Source of the DNA: Streptomyces sp. NBC_01465
GTDB taxonomy: Bacteria > Actinomycetota > Actinomycetes > Streptomycetales > Streptomycetaceae
Length of the DNA: 64,000 bases
Direction of reading: 5' to 3'
Assembly: GCF_036227325.1 (NCBI RefSeq)
Contig: NZ_CP109467.1
Coordinates: 1,178,001-1,242,000, forward strand
This document shows positions 1 to 9,046 of the stretch, in pieces. Made by a program: the position numbers and the translations under genes. The notes beneath the pieces were generated by a model, which had not been told where the DNA came from, ran no database searches, and was given only the letters and a program-made list of their open reading frames with translations. How positions within the stretch are numbered: position 1 is the first letter of the stretch; the number at the start of each line of letters is the position of its first letter.

Positions 1-516
1 GACGTCACCGAGTCGCGCGAACATCTCGTTGCCGGACGCGCCCAGCACGATGCGGTGGAAGGCGATGTCGTGGACGAGGTACGCCTCCAGCTGCTGGCCG
101 CGCGAGGAGGCGACCATGCCGAGCGCCTGCTCGGTGAGGGCGGCGCACTGTTCGGCGGTGGCGTACCGGGCGGCGAGGCCCGCGGCGACCGGTTCGACGG
201 CCGAGCGCAGCACGGTCAGAGAGCGGAGCTGGCGGGGGCGGTCGGCGCCGGCCAGCCGCCAGCGGATGACCTGCGGGTCGTAGACGTTCCACTGCTCGGT
301 CGGCCGTACGGTCACGCCGACCCGTCGCCGGGACTCCACCAGGTGCATGGACTCCAGGACCCGGATCGCCTCGCGGATGACGGTGCGCGAGACCTCGAAG
401 CGCTGGGCGAGCTCGTCGGTGCGCAGCACGCTGCCCGGTGGGTACTCGCCCGCGGTGATCGCGGGGCCGAGATTTTCCAGCACATGGGCGTGCAGCCCCC
501 GGCCCTCAGTAGTCAT
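1..516 (-). CDS. gntR: FadR-subfamily GntR regulator of gluconate genes (3' end outside window)
   Basis: The reading frame starts at the ATG at 516-514 and stays open for all 172 codons to the window edge. Residues about 10-75 form a GntR winged helix (TDELAQRFEVSRTVIREAIRVLE is split by the family's usual recognition-helix signature SRTVIREAIR). The remainder begins the all-helical FCD effector domain, with the metal/ligand-type segment EAYLVHDIAFHR. It is divergent from gluconokinase and gluconate permease, the standard context for a gluconate-responsive repressor. It probably acts on the inverted repeat in the shared 138-bp intergenic region. Function is inferred from family and context; the C-terminal part is not visible. 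Confidence 0.85.
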   Translation of the reverse strand, partial: MTTEGRGLHAHVLENLGPAITAGEYPPGSVLRTDELAQRFEVSRTVIREAIRVLESMHLVESRRRVGVTVRPTEQWNVYDPQVIRWRLAGADRPRQLRSLTVLRSAVEPVAAGLAARYATAEQCAALTEQALGMVASSRGQQLEAYLVHDIAFHRIVLGASGNEMFARLGDV

Positions 517-547
517 GGGATCAGGGTACGGGGCGGCCCCCGTAGCC

Positions 548-586
548 AATACGTATGACTTTTAAGTCACAGACTCTTGAATACGT
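548..586. promoter_or_regulatory. Candidate GntR operator region between gntR and gntK
   Basis: An inverted repeat, TGACTT (556-561) and AAGTCA (564-569), is separated by two bases. It is flanked by a direct repeat AATACGT at 548-554 and 580-586, 32 bases apart or about three helical turns. The local base composition is AT-rich compared with everything around it, as expected for promoters. Assignment to the adjacent GntR protein is inference. Confidence 0.55.
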
Positions 587-654
587 CGTACCTAATGGGT
601 TTCAGTAGCCATGGCAACGGACCGATGTCGATGAAGACAGCGAGGCACCACCCC

Positions 655-1164
655 ATGAGCACCACCCGAGTCTTCGTCCTGATGGGCGTCGCGGGGACCG
701 GCAAGACCACGATCGGTCCCCTGCTCGCCGCAGGTCTGGGCGTTCCGTACGCCGAGGGCGACGATTTCCACCCGCCGGCGAACATCGCCAAGATGTCGGC
801 GGGGACCCCGCTCGACGACGAGGACCGCTGGCCCTGGCTCGATGCGATCGGCCAGTGGGCGCACGGCCGCGAAGGGCTCGGCGGGGTGGTCTCCAGCTCC
901 GCGCTCAAGCGCGTCTACCGCGACCGGCTCCGTGCCGAGGCCCCCGGTGTCGTCTTTCTCCACCTCACCGGCGACCGCGCGCTGATCGAGCAGCGGATGT
1001 CCGAGCGCAAGGGCCACTTCATGCCCACCGCGCTCCTCGACTCCCAGTTCGCCACCCTCCAGCCGCTGGGCGAGGACGAGGCGGGCGTGGCCGTCGACAT
1101 CTCCGGGACCCCCGAAGCCATCACCGAGCGGGCCGTCGCAGCACTGCGGCGGTACGAGAAGTAG
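655..1164 (+). CDS. gntK: Gluconokinase
   Basis: Phosphorylates D-gluconate to 6-phosphogluconate with ATP, feeding the pentose phosphate pathway; cytosolic. The 169-residue product opens with strand-P-loop GVAGTGKTT (residues 11-19). It carries the family features GDDFHPPANIAKM and LDDEDRWPWL for sugar binding and SSSALKRVYRD for the lid region, and it has the usual compact length. An in-frame start at 577 would add 26 unrelated residues and overlap the operator, so the ATG at 655 with GAGG eight bases upstream is preferred. Eleven bases separate it from gntP, so the two are probably one transcript. Confidence 0.93.
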   Translation: MSTTRVFVLMGVAGTGKTTIGPLLAAGLGVPYAEGDDFHPPANIAKMSAGTPLDDEDRWPWLDAIGQWAHGREGLGGVVSSSALKRVYRDRLRAEAPGVVFLHLTGDRALIEQRMSERKGHFMPTALLDSQFATLQPLGEDEAGVAVDISGTPEAITERAVAALRRYEK

Positions 1165-1175
1165 AGGAATCCACC

Positions 1176-2582
1176 GTGTCCAGTCTCAGCGTCGAGACCC
1201 TGGCAGCGGACGCCGTCGAGCCCATCACCTCCGCGGGCAACGCCCAGCTGGGGTTCGCGGTCCTCGCGGGCATCGCCGTCATCGTCCTGCTCATCACGAA
1301 GTTCAAGCTCCACCCCTTCCTGTCGCTGACCATCGGATCCCTGGCGCTCGGCGCGATCGCGGGAGCCCCGCTCGACAAGGTGATCACCAGCTTCACCGCC
1401 GGGCTCGGCTCGACCGTGGCCGGCGTCGGTGTGCTGATCGCGCTCGGTGCGATCCTCGGCAAGCTGCTCGCCGATTCGGGCGGCGCCGACCAGATCGTCG
1501 ACACGATCCTGGCGAAGGCCGGGAAGTCCGGCGGAAAGATGATGCCGTGGGCGATGGTCCTCATCGCCTCGATCATCGGCCTGCCGCTCTTCTTCGAGAT
1601 CGGCATCGTCCTGCTGATCCCGGTGGTGCTGCTCGTCGCCAAGCGCGGCAATTACTCGCTGATGCGCATCGGCATCCCCGCGCTCGCCGGTCTCTCCGTG
1701 ATGCACGGCCTGATCCCCCCGCACCCGGGCCCGCTCGTCGCGATCGACGCGGTCGGCGCCAACCTCGGCATCACGCTGGCCCTCGGTGTGGTCGTGGCCA
1801 TCCCGACGGTGATCATCGCCGGTCCGGTGTTCTCCCGGTACGCCGCACGCTGGGTGGACATCAAGGCCCCCGAGGCCATGGTCCCGTCCCGCCCCTCCGA
1901 GGACCTGGAGAAGCGTCCGAGCTTCGGCGCCACGGTGGCCACCATCCTGCTGCCCGTCGTACTGATGCTGGCCAAGGCCCTGGTCGACGTCATCGTCGAC
2001 GACCCGACGCACATGATCCAGCGCGTCTTCGACGTCATCGGCTCCCCGCTGATCGCGCTGCTCGCCGCCGTCATCGTCGGCATGTTCACGCTGGGCCGCG
2101 CCGCGGGCTTCAGCAAGGGCAAGATGTCGACGACCGTCGAGAAGTCGCTCGGGCCGATCGCGGGCGTCCTGCTCATCGTCGGCGCCGGCGGTGGCTTCAA
2201 GCAGACGCTGATCGACTCGGGCGTCGGCCAGATGGTCATGGACATCTCCAAGGACTGGTCCATCCCCGCACTGCTGCTCGCCTGGATCATCGCCGTGATC
2301 ATCCGTCTCGCCACGGGTTCCGCGACGGTGGCGACCGTCTCCGCCGCGGGCCTGCTGGCTCCGCTCGCCGCCGACATGTCGACCTCGCACGTGGCGCTCC
2401 TCGTGCTCGCCATCGGTGCGGGGTCGCTCTTCTTCAGCCACGTCAACGACGCGGGTTTCTGGCTGGTGAAGGAGTACTTCGGGATGAACGTCGGCCAGAC
2501 GCTGAAGACCTGGTCGGTGATGGAGTCGATCATCTCGGTGGTCGCGATCGTCTTCGTCCTGCTGCTGTCGCTGGTCCTGTAG
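1176..2582 (+). CDS. gntP: Gluconate:H+ symporter (GntP family)
   Basis: A 468-residue inner-membrane permease with about 12-14 hydrophobic segments. It shows GntP signatures: GSTVAGVGVLIALGAILGKLLADSGGA near the first third, GLPLFFEIGIVLLIPV, and the re-entrant motif GLIPPHPGPLVAID. The GTG at 1176 follows GAGG in TAGAGGAAT. The ORF is open far upstream, but that part is out-of-frame translation of gntK. It imports gluconate for the kinase encoded just upstream, and the two share the regulator gntR. The 3' end runs into a perfect palindromic terminator. Confidence 0.94.
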   Translation: MSSLSVETLAADAVEPITSAGNAQLGFAVLAGIAVIVLLITKFKLHPFLSLTIGSLALGAIAGAPLDKVITSFTAGLGSTVAGVGVLIALGAILGKLLADSGGADQIVDTILAKAGKSGGKMMPWAMVLIASIIGLPLFFEIGIVLLIPVVLLVAKRGNYSLMRIGIPALAGLSVMHGLIPPHPGPLVAIDAVGANLGITLALGVVVAIPTVIIAGPVFSRYAARWVDIKAPEAMVPSRPSEDLEKRPSFGATVATILLPVVLMLAKALVDVIVDDPTHMIQRVFDVIGSPLIALLAAVIVGMFTLGRAAGFSKGKMSTTVEKSLGPIAGVLLIVGAGGGFKQTLIDSGVGQMVMDISKDWSIPALLLAWIIAVIIRLATGSATVATVSAAGLLAPLAADMSTSHVALLVLAIGAGSLFFSHVNDAGFWLVKEYFGMNVGQTLKTWSVMESIISVVAIVFVLLLSLVL

Positions 2583-2594
2583 CCGGCGTACGGC

Positions 2595-2640
2595 GAAAGC
2601 GCCCGCCTCCTCCGGAATTCCGGAGGAGGCGGGCGCTTTC
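2595..2640. terminator. 46-bp perfect palindrome, bidirectional terminator
   Basis: Two 23-base arms pair without mismatch or spacer. It lies between the convergent ends of gntP (stop 2582) and the S8 protease gene (stop 2650). GC-rich arms ending in CTTTCCTT / AAAG fit a bidirectional intrinsic terminator of Streptomyces type. Confidence 0.85.
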
Positions 2641-2649
2641 CTTGCTTCG

Positions 2650-5600
2650 TTACTTCACTCCGACCGCTCGGGTGATCTCCTGCAGGACGTTCCCGCCCTT
2701 GTTGTCGCTCGCCGACGCACGCAGCGAGATGTACGAGGCGCTGCGCGGCACGGTCAGACTCCCCTTCCAGGAAGCCCCCTTGCCGCTGAGCCCGACCTTC
2801 TGCCAGGTCGCGCCGTCGTCGTACGACACCTCCAGCTTGCCGCCGCCGAGCGTGCCGGTGCCGGCCGCGCCCTTCACGTACTCGGCGTAGATCCCGACCG
2901 GGATCCGCGAACCGGCCCGCACATTGCCCGCGAGGTCGGTGTCGACGTCGAAGCCGAGGTTGATCAGCGGCAGGAAGGTGTTCCGGTCGGCAGGGGTCTC
3001 CGCCGACTTGAAGGTCCACTCGGCGTGGCCCTTCGTCGACAGCTTCCACCGCTTCGCGTCGAGCGTCGTGTCGGTGGTGACCTTGTACGTGTGCTCCGCC
3101 GGGTCGGCGTCCCACGCATAGGCGCCGGAGCTCATCGCGTGATCGACCTGCACCCCGTCGACGTACACATCGGTGAACTGCGTCATCGAGTCGTCGCTCC
3201 ACACGTCGCCGAAGCCGGTGTGGTCAGGACCCGAGTCGCCCCAGCCTGGGGTGTTGAAACTCAGGTTGTTGCCCTGGCGCTGCTGTCCCCAGCCGAGCCC
3301 GGTGCCCAGCCACGGGTGCCAGACCGGCTTGAACCAGTTCACCTCCTGGTGCGAGCCGCCCTTGTACGTGATGAGGCCGCTGCGCTCCTCGATGGCGGAC
3401 GGGCCCGTGGTCACGGTCTCGTGCCAGGTCTGGCCCGCGCCGGTCGAGACGTAGTCGGTGCGCTCCACCGGGTAGGCGATCTTCTCCGCGAATCCGAGGC
3501 CGACGGGGAAGGTGCCGGTGATGGAGTAGCGGAACTCGCCGCCGTCCTGAGGCGCGACCGCGTGGAACTTGGTGTCCAGGACGGCGAGTTCGCGCTTCGA
3601 CGGCCTGTACGTGAGCGAGCCCGAGGGGACGGTGCCCCTGTGCTCGTCGGTCAGGTCGTACACCCACGGCGTGTACTGGGTGCCGGTCATCTCGATCCGC
3701 CGGCCCTGCTTGGCGTACGCGGCGAGCGTGGCACCCCCTGCGGCGTCGAGTGTGGCGATCTGCAGCGGCCGGTCGGTGTAGTCGTCGGTGCCGAACCAGG
3801 CGTTGAGGCGGCCCGGCTCGTTGTCGGTGACGAACAGCGCCTTGACGCCGGCGTCCTGGGCTGCCTGGGCGAGCTCGCCGGGCGTGAGTGCGTCGCTGCG
3901 GTGCACCAGCACCGCCTTGCCCCGCACGTTCTTGCCGGTGTAGTCGGCGGGCGCGCCGTTGCCCGCGTCGACGACGGAGAGCCTGCTGGTGCCCTCGATC
4001 AGAGTGCCGCCCGGCTGGACGAGCGCGCTGCCGACCCCGCCGACCTGCAGCGCGGGCTTGCCCAGACGCCACACCGTACGGAACTCGAAGGTCCCGTCGC
4101 TCACCTTGTGGGTGGGCGCCGCGAAGATGCTGTCGTACTTGACGGGGACCTGCGCGGCGTTCATGAAGTCGGCGCCGCCGGACTTCCGGCTGACCTCCAT
4201 GAGCAGCTGACGGTTCTCGGTGGTGCGCCCGACGTCGGCCTTCAGTTCCTTCAACTGGCGGCCGTCCAGCGTGATTTCACGGTCGCGGTCGAGCTTGATC
4301 TCCGGGTCGGAGAGATATCCGAGGCCCAGCGAGTCCTTGCCGTGGCTGCCGCGCACGTCGAGGAAGGAGTCGAGGTAGTACGAACCCGGCTGCAGGCGCA
4401 GCTCAAGGGTGCCGGAGTCGCCGACCACGGTGGTGTACGGGTCGTAGCCCGCGGCGAGCTTCTGGATCGCGAGGTAGGCGGGCGTCGGGGCGCCGTCCCG
4501 GTCCTTGACGTGGATGGTGAGCGTGTACCGCTCCTCCTCCTTGACCAGGCCGAACGTGGTGTGGGCGACGGTCTGCCCGCCGCTGCTCGCGAGGATCTGC
4601 CCGCTGAGGTTGCCGACGGCGGCCTTGGCGCCGTCACCGGTGACGGTGGTGGAGGCGGTGCCGTGCGCGGGGACGGTCAGCGTCCGGTCCGCGAGCGTGA
4701 GCACACCGTCGGGTGCGCCCTGCGCGGCGAGATTCAACTCCACTGCGGTCTCGGAGGAGTTGCTGTAGGTGAGGGTCCTGCTCACCGGCTGATTGCTGTC
4801 GTACGGCCACTTGTAGTAGCCGAGGTCGACGCTGCCGGTGGCGGTCACCTTGGCGCTGATCGCGTCGGGGACACTGACCCGGCCCGCGCCCAGCGTGTAG
4901 GCGGATGCGTCCAGTTGCTTGCTGGAGGACATCAGTGCGTCCTTCAGCTGGACGCCCGTCCAGTCCGGGTGCTCCTGGGCGAGCAGCGCCGCGACACCGG
5001 CGACGTGCGGCGTCGCCATCGACGTACCGCTCATGGTGGTGTACGAGCCGCTGCCGCTGACGAGCGAGGAGCGTGCGGCGAGGATGTCGACGCCGGGGGC
5101 GGAGACATCGGGCTTGAGGGCGTTGTCGCCCGTCCGCGGGCCCTGGCTGGTGAAGTAGGCGGCCTCGTCCGCGGAGTCGACCGCGCCCACGGTCAGGGCG
5201 GAGTCGGCGGCGCCGGGCGAGCCGATGGAGCCGGGAGCGCCGCTGTTGCCCGCCGCGATGACGAAGAGCGCGCCGGTCTCCTTGGAGAGGGTGTTGACGG
5301 CGGCGGCCATCGGGTCGGTGCCGTCGCTGCCCTCCTGCGAGCCGAGGCTCATGGAGATGACCTTGGCCTTGATGTCCTTGGCGGCCCACTCCATGCCGGC
5401 GATGATCTGGGACTCGCTGCCCTCGCCCTCGTTGCTGAGGACCTTGCCGACGGCGAGCGTGGCGTCGGGGGCGACGCCCTTCTCCGCGCCGTCGGACGCG
5501 GCGCCCGAGCCGCCGACCGTCGAAGTGACGTGCGTGCCGTGGCCGTTGGCGTCGGCGACCTGCTGGCCCTCGATGAAGGACTTGGACTCGGTGACCCGGG

Positions 5601-6324
5601 CGGCGAGGTCGGGGTGGGTGGCGTCGTACCCGGTGTCGAGGACGGCGACCTTCACGCCCTTGCCGGTGAGTCCGGCCTCCCACGCCTTGGGGGTGCCGAT
5701 CTGCGCGTTGCTCTCGGCCATGTCGGCCTTGACGCGCCCGTCGAGCCAGACCTTGCCGATGCCGTCGGCGAAGCCACTGCGCCCGGTGGTGGCGGCGTCC
5801 CAGAACGTACGCCCCTTGTCGGCGTCGACGGCCGCGCCGCCGATGCTGGGCAGCGCACGGGTGCGCTCGGCGCCCTTGGGCAGGGCGGCCGCGCTGCGGG
5901 CGCTCTTGGCGCCGTACGTCACGATGAGGGGCGTCGCGTCGGTCGTGCCGTCGGCGAGCCCCTCCTTTATCAGCTCGCTGACGTCGAAGAGCCGCGCGTC
6001 CAGGGTGCCGGCGGCGAGGTAGGGGCGTGCCTCGTCGGGGACGACGCTGATGTGCCCGTCCGACACCTGGGTGCGAACGGTGCCGGTCGCGCCCTTCGCC
6101 CGGTCCACGGAGACGGACTTCTTGCCGCCGCCGAGGTCGGTCACCGTCACCTTGTCGCCCGTCACCAGGGTCACGGTGTGGGCGGAGCGGGCGGCGGCCG
6201 TCGTGGCGGGCGCGGGAGCCGCCTCCGTACCGCTCTGGGCGTGCACCGTGCCGGAGGGGATCAGAACGAACGCGAGTCCGGCCGACAGCAGGGCCGCTCC
6301 ACGTCTCGCAGGTCCTCTGGTCAT
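2650..6324 (-). CDS. Secreted subtilisin-family (S8) serine protease with PA domain
   Basis: A 1224-residue exported protease. Residues 1-30 form a signal peptide (RR-positive N-region, hydrophobic core, VHA-Q cleavage site), followed by a propeptide to about residue 215. The catalytic set is visible: D230 in AVLDTGYD, H262 in NGHGTHV, oxyanion N360 in IAAGNSG and S435 in MSGTSMATPH. Downstream is a large multi-domain C-terminal half, including a protease-associated domain (about 830-940, DAGVKALFVTDNE) and beta-sandwich repeats. The ATG at 6324 is preferred because GGAAGAGAGG precedes it and the signal peptide follows at once; the longer frame adds 46 non-signal residues. It is probably a broad extracellular protease, substrate unknown. 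The gene is monocistronic, with a hairpin upstream (6431-6460) separating it from the PaaX gene. Confidence 0.92.
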   Translation of the reverse strand: MTRGPARRGAALLSAGLAFVLIPSGTVHAQSGTEAAPAPATTAAARSAHTVTLVTGDKVTVTDLGGGKKSVSVDRAKGATGTVRTQVSDGHISVVPDEARPYLAAGTLDARLFDVSELIKEGLADGTTDATPLIVTYGAKSARSAAALPKGAERTRALPSIGGAAVDADKGRTFWDAATTGRSGFADGIGKVWLDGRVKADMAESNAQIGTPKAWEAGLTGKGVKVAVLDTGYDATHPDLAARVTESKSFIEGQQVADANGHGTHVTSTVGGSGAASDGAEKGVAPDATLAVGKVLSNEGEGSESQIIAGMEWAAKDIKAKVISMSLGSQEGSDGTDPMAAAVNTLSKETGALFVIAAGNSGAPGSIGSPGAADSALTVGAVDSADEAAYFTSQGPRTGDNALKPDVSAPGVDILAARSSLVSGSGSYTTMSGTSMATPHVAGVAALLAQEHPDWTGVQLKDALMSSSKQLDASAYTLGAGRVSVPDAISAKVTATGSVDLGYYKWPYDSNQPVSRTLTYSNSSETAVELNLAAQGAPDGVLTLADRTLTVPAHGTASTTVTGDGAKAAVGNLSGQILASSGGQTVAHTTFGLVKEEERYTLTIHVKDRDGAPTPAYLAIQKLAAGYDPYTTVVGDSGTLELRLQPGSYYLDSFLDVRGSHGKDSLGLGYLSDPEIKLDRDREITLDGRQLKELKADVGRTTENRQLLMEVSRKSGGADFMNAAQVPVKYDSIFAAPTHKVSDGTFEFRTVWRLGKPALQVGGVGSALVQPGGTLIEGTSRLSVVDAGNGAPADYTGKNVRGKAVLVHRSDALTPGELAQAAQDAGVKALFVTDNEPGRLNAWFGTDDYTDRPLQIATLDAAGGATLAAYAKQGRRIEMTGTQYTPWVYDLTDEHRGTVPSGSLTYRPSKRELAVLDTKFHAVAPQDGGEFRYSITGTFPVGLGFAEKIAYPVERTDYVSTGAGQTWHETVTTGPSAIEERSGLITYKGGSHQEVNWFKPVWHPWLGTGLGWGQQRQGNNLSFNTPGWGDSGPDHTGFGDVWSDDSMTQFTDVYVDGVQVDHAMSSGAYAWDADPAEHTYKVTTDTTLDAKRWKLSTKGHAEWTFKSAETPADRNTFLPLINLGFDVDTDLAGNVRAGSRIPVGIYAEYVKGAAGTGTLGGGKLEVSYDDGATWQKVGLSGKGASWKGSLTVPRSASYISLRASASDNKGGNVLQEITRAVGVK

Positions 6325-6430
6325 CACTGCCTCTCTTCCTGGGCCTCGGGCCCGGGGGTGTTGCCCGAGTGCCAGGGAGAGTCTTGGCAGATTCGTGTTA
6401 CAGGGACATGGACAAAGGGGATCCGGGGCT

Positions 6431-6460
6431 GGCGGGAAGCGGGCGTGGCGTCTTCCCGCC
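6431..6460 (-). terminator. Hairpin downstream of the PaaX-family gene
   Basis: Nine-base perfect arms GGCGGGAAG (6431-6439) and CTTCCCGCC (6452-6460) enclose a 12-base loop. It sits just past the stop of the regulator ending at 6481 and before the protease promoter region. Confidence 0.55.
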
Positions 6461-6480
6461 ACGGCGAGGTCCGGCCGGGC

Positions 6481-7338
6481 TCAGTTTCCGCCCTGTCCCG
6501 GTGGGAGCGTCTGCAGGTACTGCGCGGCCATCGCACTCGCCGCCGCGTCGACCCGTGCGTGGGCCCGGCGGAAGACGCTCTCCGCGGGGCCTGCCGGCCA
6601 GTCGGCGGGCAGGTGCTGGACGGGGAGGTGCGGGTCGGTGCGTACGATCTGCAGCCATTCGGTCAACAGGAGCAGTTTTACGGTGAGTTCGTCGGGCTCC
6701 GGCTGGTCCGTACCGTCGGCGAGGCCCGTCCACCGGTCTCGGAAAGCCGTGTAGCCGGCGGCCGGTGCGGCCAGGTCCCAGGTGCTGTGGACCATGGTGT
6801 CGATGTCGGTGTCCGGATCGGCGGTCGACCTGAACACGGTGAGGTGCGGGCCGAATCGCGGGTCGCCCGTCACCGCACCGACGTCCACGTGCCCCGGGGC
6901 GATCCACAGTCCGCCGATCAGCGGACCGAAGCCCGACCAGGTCAACTGCGAGCGCAGATCGTGCCGTTCGCGCTGGTTGGACTCGGGCAGCGAGAAGGAG
7001 AGCAGGGTCCAGGTGCCGTCCCAGTCGTCGTTGACGGCACCCTGTTTCCACACCCGGTCCTCGCCGTCCCGCAGGATCGCGGTCGAGCGGTCGGTGAGCC
7101 CGAAGTACATCCGCCGGCCCTCGCGGCTTCGGCGCAGCAGACCGCGGTTGACCATACGGGTGAGGGTCGAGCGGGTCGCGTACTCGCCGACTCCCGCCCG
7201 GCCGAAGACCTCGATGATGCTGCCCGAGTACACGCAGACGTCACTGCCGAGGACGTAGTTGCCGAGGAAGGTGAGCATCAGCGACTGGGGGCGCGGCGCC
7301 TCGCCCTGCGATGCGCCGTCCGGAGTCTCCTGAGCCAT
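6481..7338 (-). CDS. PaaX-family transcriptional regulator
   Basis: A 285-residue DNA-binding protein with the PaaX layout. An N-terminal winged helix comes first (about 20-95, GEYATRSTLTRMVNRGLLRRSREGRR). It is followed by a central ferredoxin-like domain starting at DWDGTWTLLSFSLPESNQRERHDLR, the strongest family signature. The C-terminal domain contains LLLLTEWLQIVRTDPHLP. The ATG at 7338 has GGAGGG eight bases upstream. PaaX proteins usually respond to phenylacetyl-CoA or other aryl/acyl-CoA thioesters. No paa catabolic genes adjoin it here. Its neighbours on the same strand are an MFS exporter and a secreted hydrolase, so those are the likely targets. The true ligand cannot be read from sequence. 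Confidence 0.85.
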   Translation of the reverse strand: MAQETPDGASQGEAPRPQSLMLTFLGNYVLGSDVCVYSGSIIEVFGRAGVGEYATRSTLTRMVNRGLLRRSREGRRMYFGLTDRSTAILRDGEDRVWKQGAVNDDWDGTWTLLSFSLPESNQRERHDLRSQLTWSGFGPLIGGLWIAPGHVDVGAVTGDPRFGPHLTVFRSTADPDTDIDTMVHSTWDLAAPAAGYTAFRDRWTGLADGTDQPEPDELTVKLLLLTEWLQIVRTDPHLPVQHLPADWPAGPAESVFRRAHARVDAAASAMAAQYLQTLPPGQGGN

Positions 7339-7377
7339 GCCGGTCCCTCCGTCGCCGGGTGTCTGCCTGTCCGGCCC

Positions 7378-7412
7378 CCATGGTGCGTGACCTGTGGTCG
7401 CGCGCACCACGG
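7378..7412. promoter_or_regulatory. Inverted repeat between MFS gene and PaaX gene
   Basis: CCATGGTGCG (7378-7387) and CGCACCACGG (7403-7412) pair with a single mismatch around a 15-base loop. It lies in the 90-bp gap upstream of the PaaX-family start and downstream of the MFS stop. It could be either an autoregulatory operator or a terminator. Confidence 0.35.
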
Positions 7413-7428
7413 GGGGTGGGATGTTCGG

Positions 7429-9009
7429 TCAGTGGGCTTGTGCCACCTGTTCTGATTCCTCGGTCCGCTGTGCGCCGCGGAGTGCGAGGAGCACAAGGAG
7501 TGCGGCGGCCAGGGCTGCGGCACCGCAGACCGAGAAGCCGATCGCGTAACCGTGCCCGAGTGCGTCGAGTGCGAACGAACCGGCCGCTCCTGGCGGGGAG
7601 TTGGCCGGTACGGAATTGAGCGCGAGCGGCCCGCCCTCGGCCAGCACCTCTCCCGCGGCGGCCTTCGAGGCGGGGGCTAGGTTCGAGCCGGCGATGGCCC
7701 CGGTGAGCTGGGAAGCCGCCTGGCTCAGCGCGACCGCGCCGATCACCGCCGGGCCGAGGGTGAAGCCGAAGTCGCGGAGCAGGTTGGTGGATGCGGAGGC
7801 CATGCCCGCGAGGTGTACGGGCGCCGCGTTGACTGCGGTGGCGGTGATGGAGGAGACGGTCAGGGCGAATCCGATGCCCACCAGGCCCAGCGGAAGGATC
7901 AGCGAGGTCAGCGCACGGTCGTCGACGTCGAGGGTGGCGGCGAGGAAGTCTCCGGCGGAGATCAGCAGCAGGCCTGCGGTGAGGATCCAGCGGGGCGAGA
8001 CGCGGTCGAGGAGGCGGGAGGTGAGCGGGGTCAGGAAGGGGGTGATGCCGTTGAGGAGCAGGAAGGCGAAGGCGGTGCGCATCGGGCTCTGGTGCTGGAT
8101 GGGGCCGAGCCTGATGCTCGCCCCGTACGCCGTGCCCAGGAAGCTGAACATGCCGACGACCGCGACCGTCGAGGCGACGGCGAAGGAGCGGTTGCGGAAG
8201 AGGTCCAGGCGCAGCAGCGGCGAGCGGGCGCGGCGTTCGGCTGCGACGAACAGGACCAGGAAGGCGGCCGCGACGACGAAGGCGACCACGACGGGGGTCG
8301 ACGACCAGCCGTCCGTGGGGCCCTGAATGACGGCGTAGAGGAGCGCGAACAGGCCTACGCCGATGGTGATCTGGCCCCCGATGTCCAGGGAGCGGCCCTC
8401 GGGTGCGCTGGAGTCGGCGGCGAGCAGCAGGCTGAGCAGGGCGCTGAGTGCGGCGACGATGGCTACGACGACGAACGCCCAGCGCCAGGATCCGTACGTC
8501 CCGGTGATCCCGCCGAGGAGTGGGGCGAGGAAGCCGCCCGCGGAGAGGCTGGAGGCCCAGAGTGCGATGGCGCGGGCGCGCTGGGCATGGGTGCGCGTAC
8601 CGGCGGCGATCATCGCGAGGGAGGTGGGGAAGAGCGCTGCCGCGCCGAGTCCGGCGAGGGCCTGGCCGACCCAGAGCTGGTGGATGGAGCCGCTGGTGGC
8701 GGCGACCACCTCGCCTGCACCGAGCAGCACGGCGCCGCCGACGAGGAGCCTTTTGCGTCCGAAGAGGTCGCCCATGACGCCGAAGGACAGCTCGAGGACG
8801 GTGACCGGGAGGAGGAACGCGTCGGAGATCCAGGTGAGTTGGGAGCCGACGGGGTGGAGGTGTTCCTGGAAGAGGCCGTTGAGGGTGGCCGGGATCGCGA
8901 TGCCGATCTGGGCGAGGCAGACGGCGAGGCAGCCCGCGATCAGGGTGCCTAGGGCGAGTTTGGCCGGCGCGGCGGAGACGCCGGACGGTGATGCGGTCCG
9001 TATGGACAT
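7429..9009 (-). CDS. MFS exporter, DHA2 (14-TM drug:H+ antiporter) type
   Basis: A 526-residue membrane protein with about 14 hydrophobic helices. The MFS motif A region is FGVMGDLFGRKRLLVGG after helix 2. A proline/glycine-rich motif C-like stretch occurs at GGFLAPLLGGITGTYGSWRWAFVV, typical of antiporters. The ATG at 9009 is preceded by AGGGAC. It lies 37 bases downstream of the secreted hydrolase gene and upstream of the PaaX gene on the same strand, so a three-gene operon is plausible. The substrate is unknown; DHA2 members usually export drugs or amphipathic metabolites. Confidence 0.88.
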   Translation of the reverse strand: MSIRTASPSGVSAAPAKLALGTLIAGCLAVCLAQIGIAIPATLNGLFQEHLHPVGSQLTWISDAFLLPVTVLELSFGVMGDLFGRKRLLVGGAVLLGAGEVVAATSGSIHQLWVGQALAGLGAAALFPTSLAMIAAGTRTHAQRARAIALWASSLSAGGFLAPLLGGITGTYGSWRWAFVVVAIVAALSALLSLLLAADSSAPEGRSLDIGGQITIGVGLFALLYAVIQGPTDGWSSTPVVVAFVVAAAFLVLFVAAERRARSPLLRLDLFRNRSFAVASTVAVVGMFSFLGTAYGASIRLGPIQHQSPMRTAFAFLLLNGITPFLTPLTSRLLDRVSPRWILTAGLLLISAGDFLAATLDVDDRALTSLILPLGLVGIGFALTVSSITATAVNAAPVHLAGMASASTNLLRDFGFTLGPAVIGAVALSQAASQLTGAIAGSNLAPASKAAAGEVLAEGGPLALNSVPANSPPGAAGSFALDALGHGYAIGFSVCGAAALAAALLVLLALRGAQRTEESEQVAQAH

Positions 9010-9046
9010 GGCGGGTCCCTGGGTCGGTGGGGCTCGATGGGGTGGG

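Noticed and set aside
3025..7455. 1476-codon open frame on the plus strand opposite the protease and PaaX genes
   Set aside because: It is an antisense shadow created by high G+C codon bias. Its composition is low-complexity Arg/Gly/Val and it has no domain, while the minus strand encodes a protease with a full catalytic triad.
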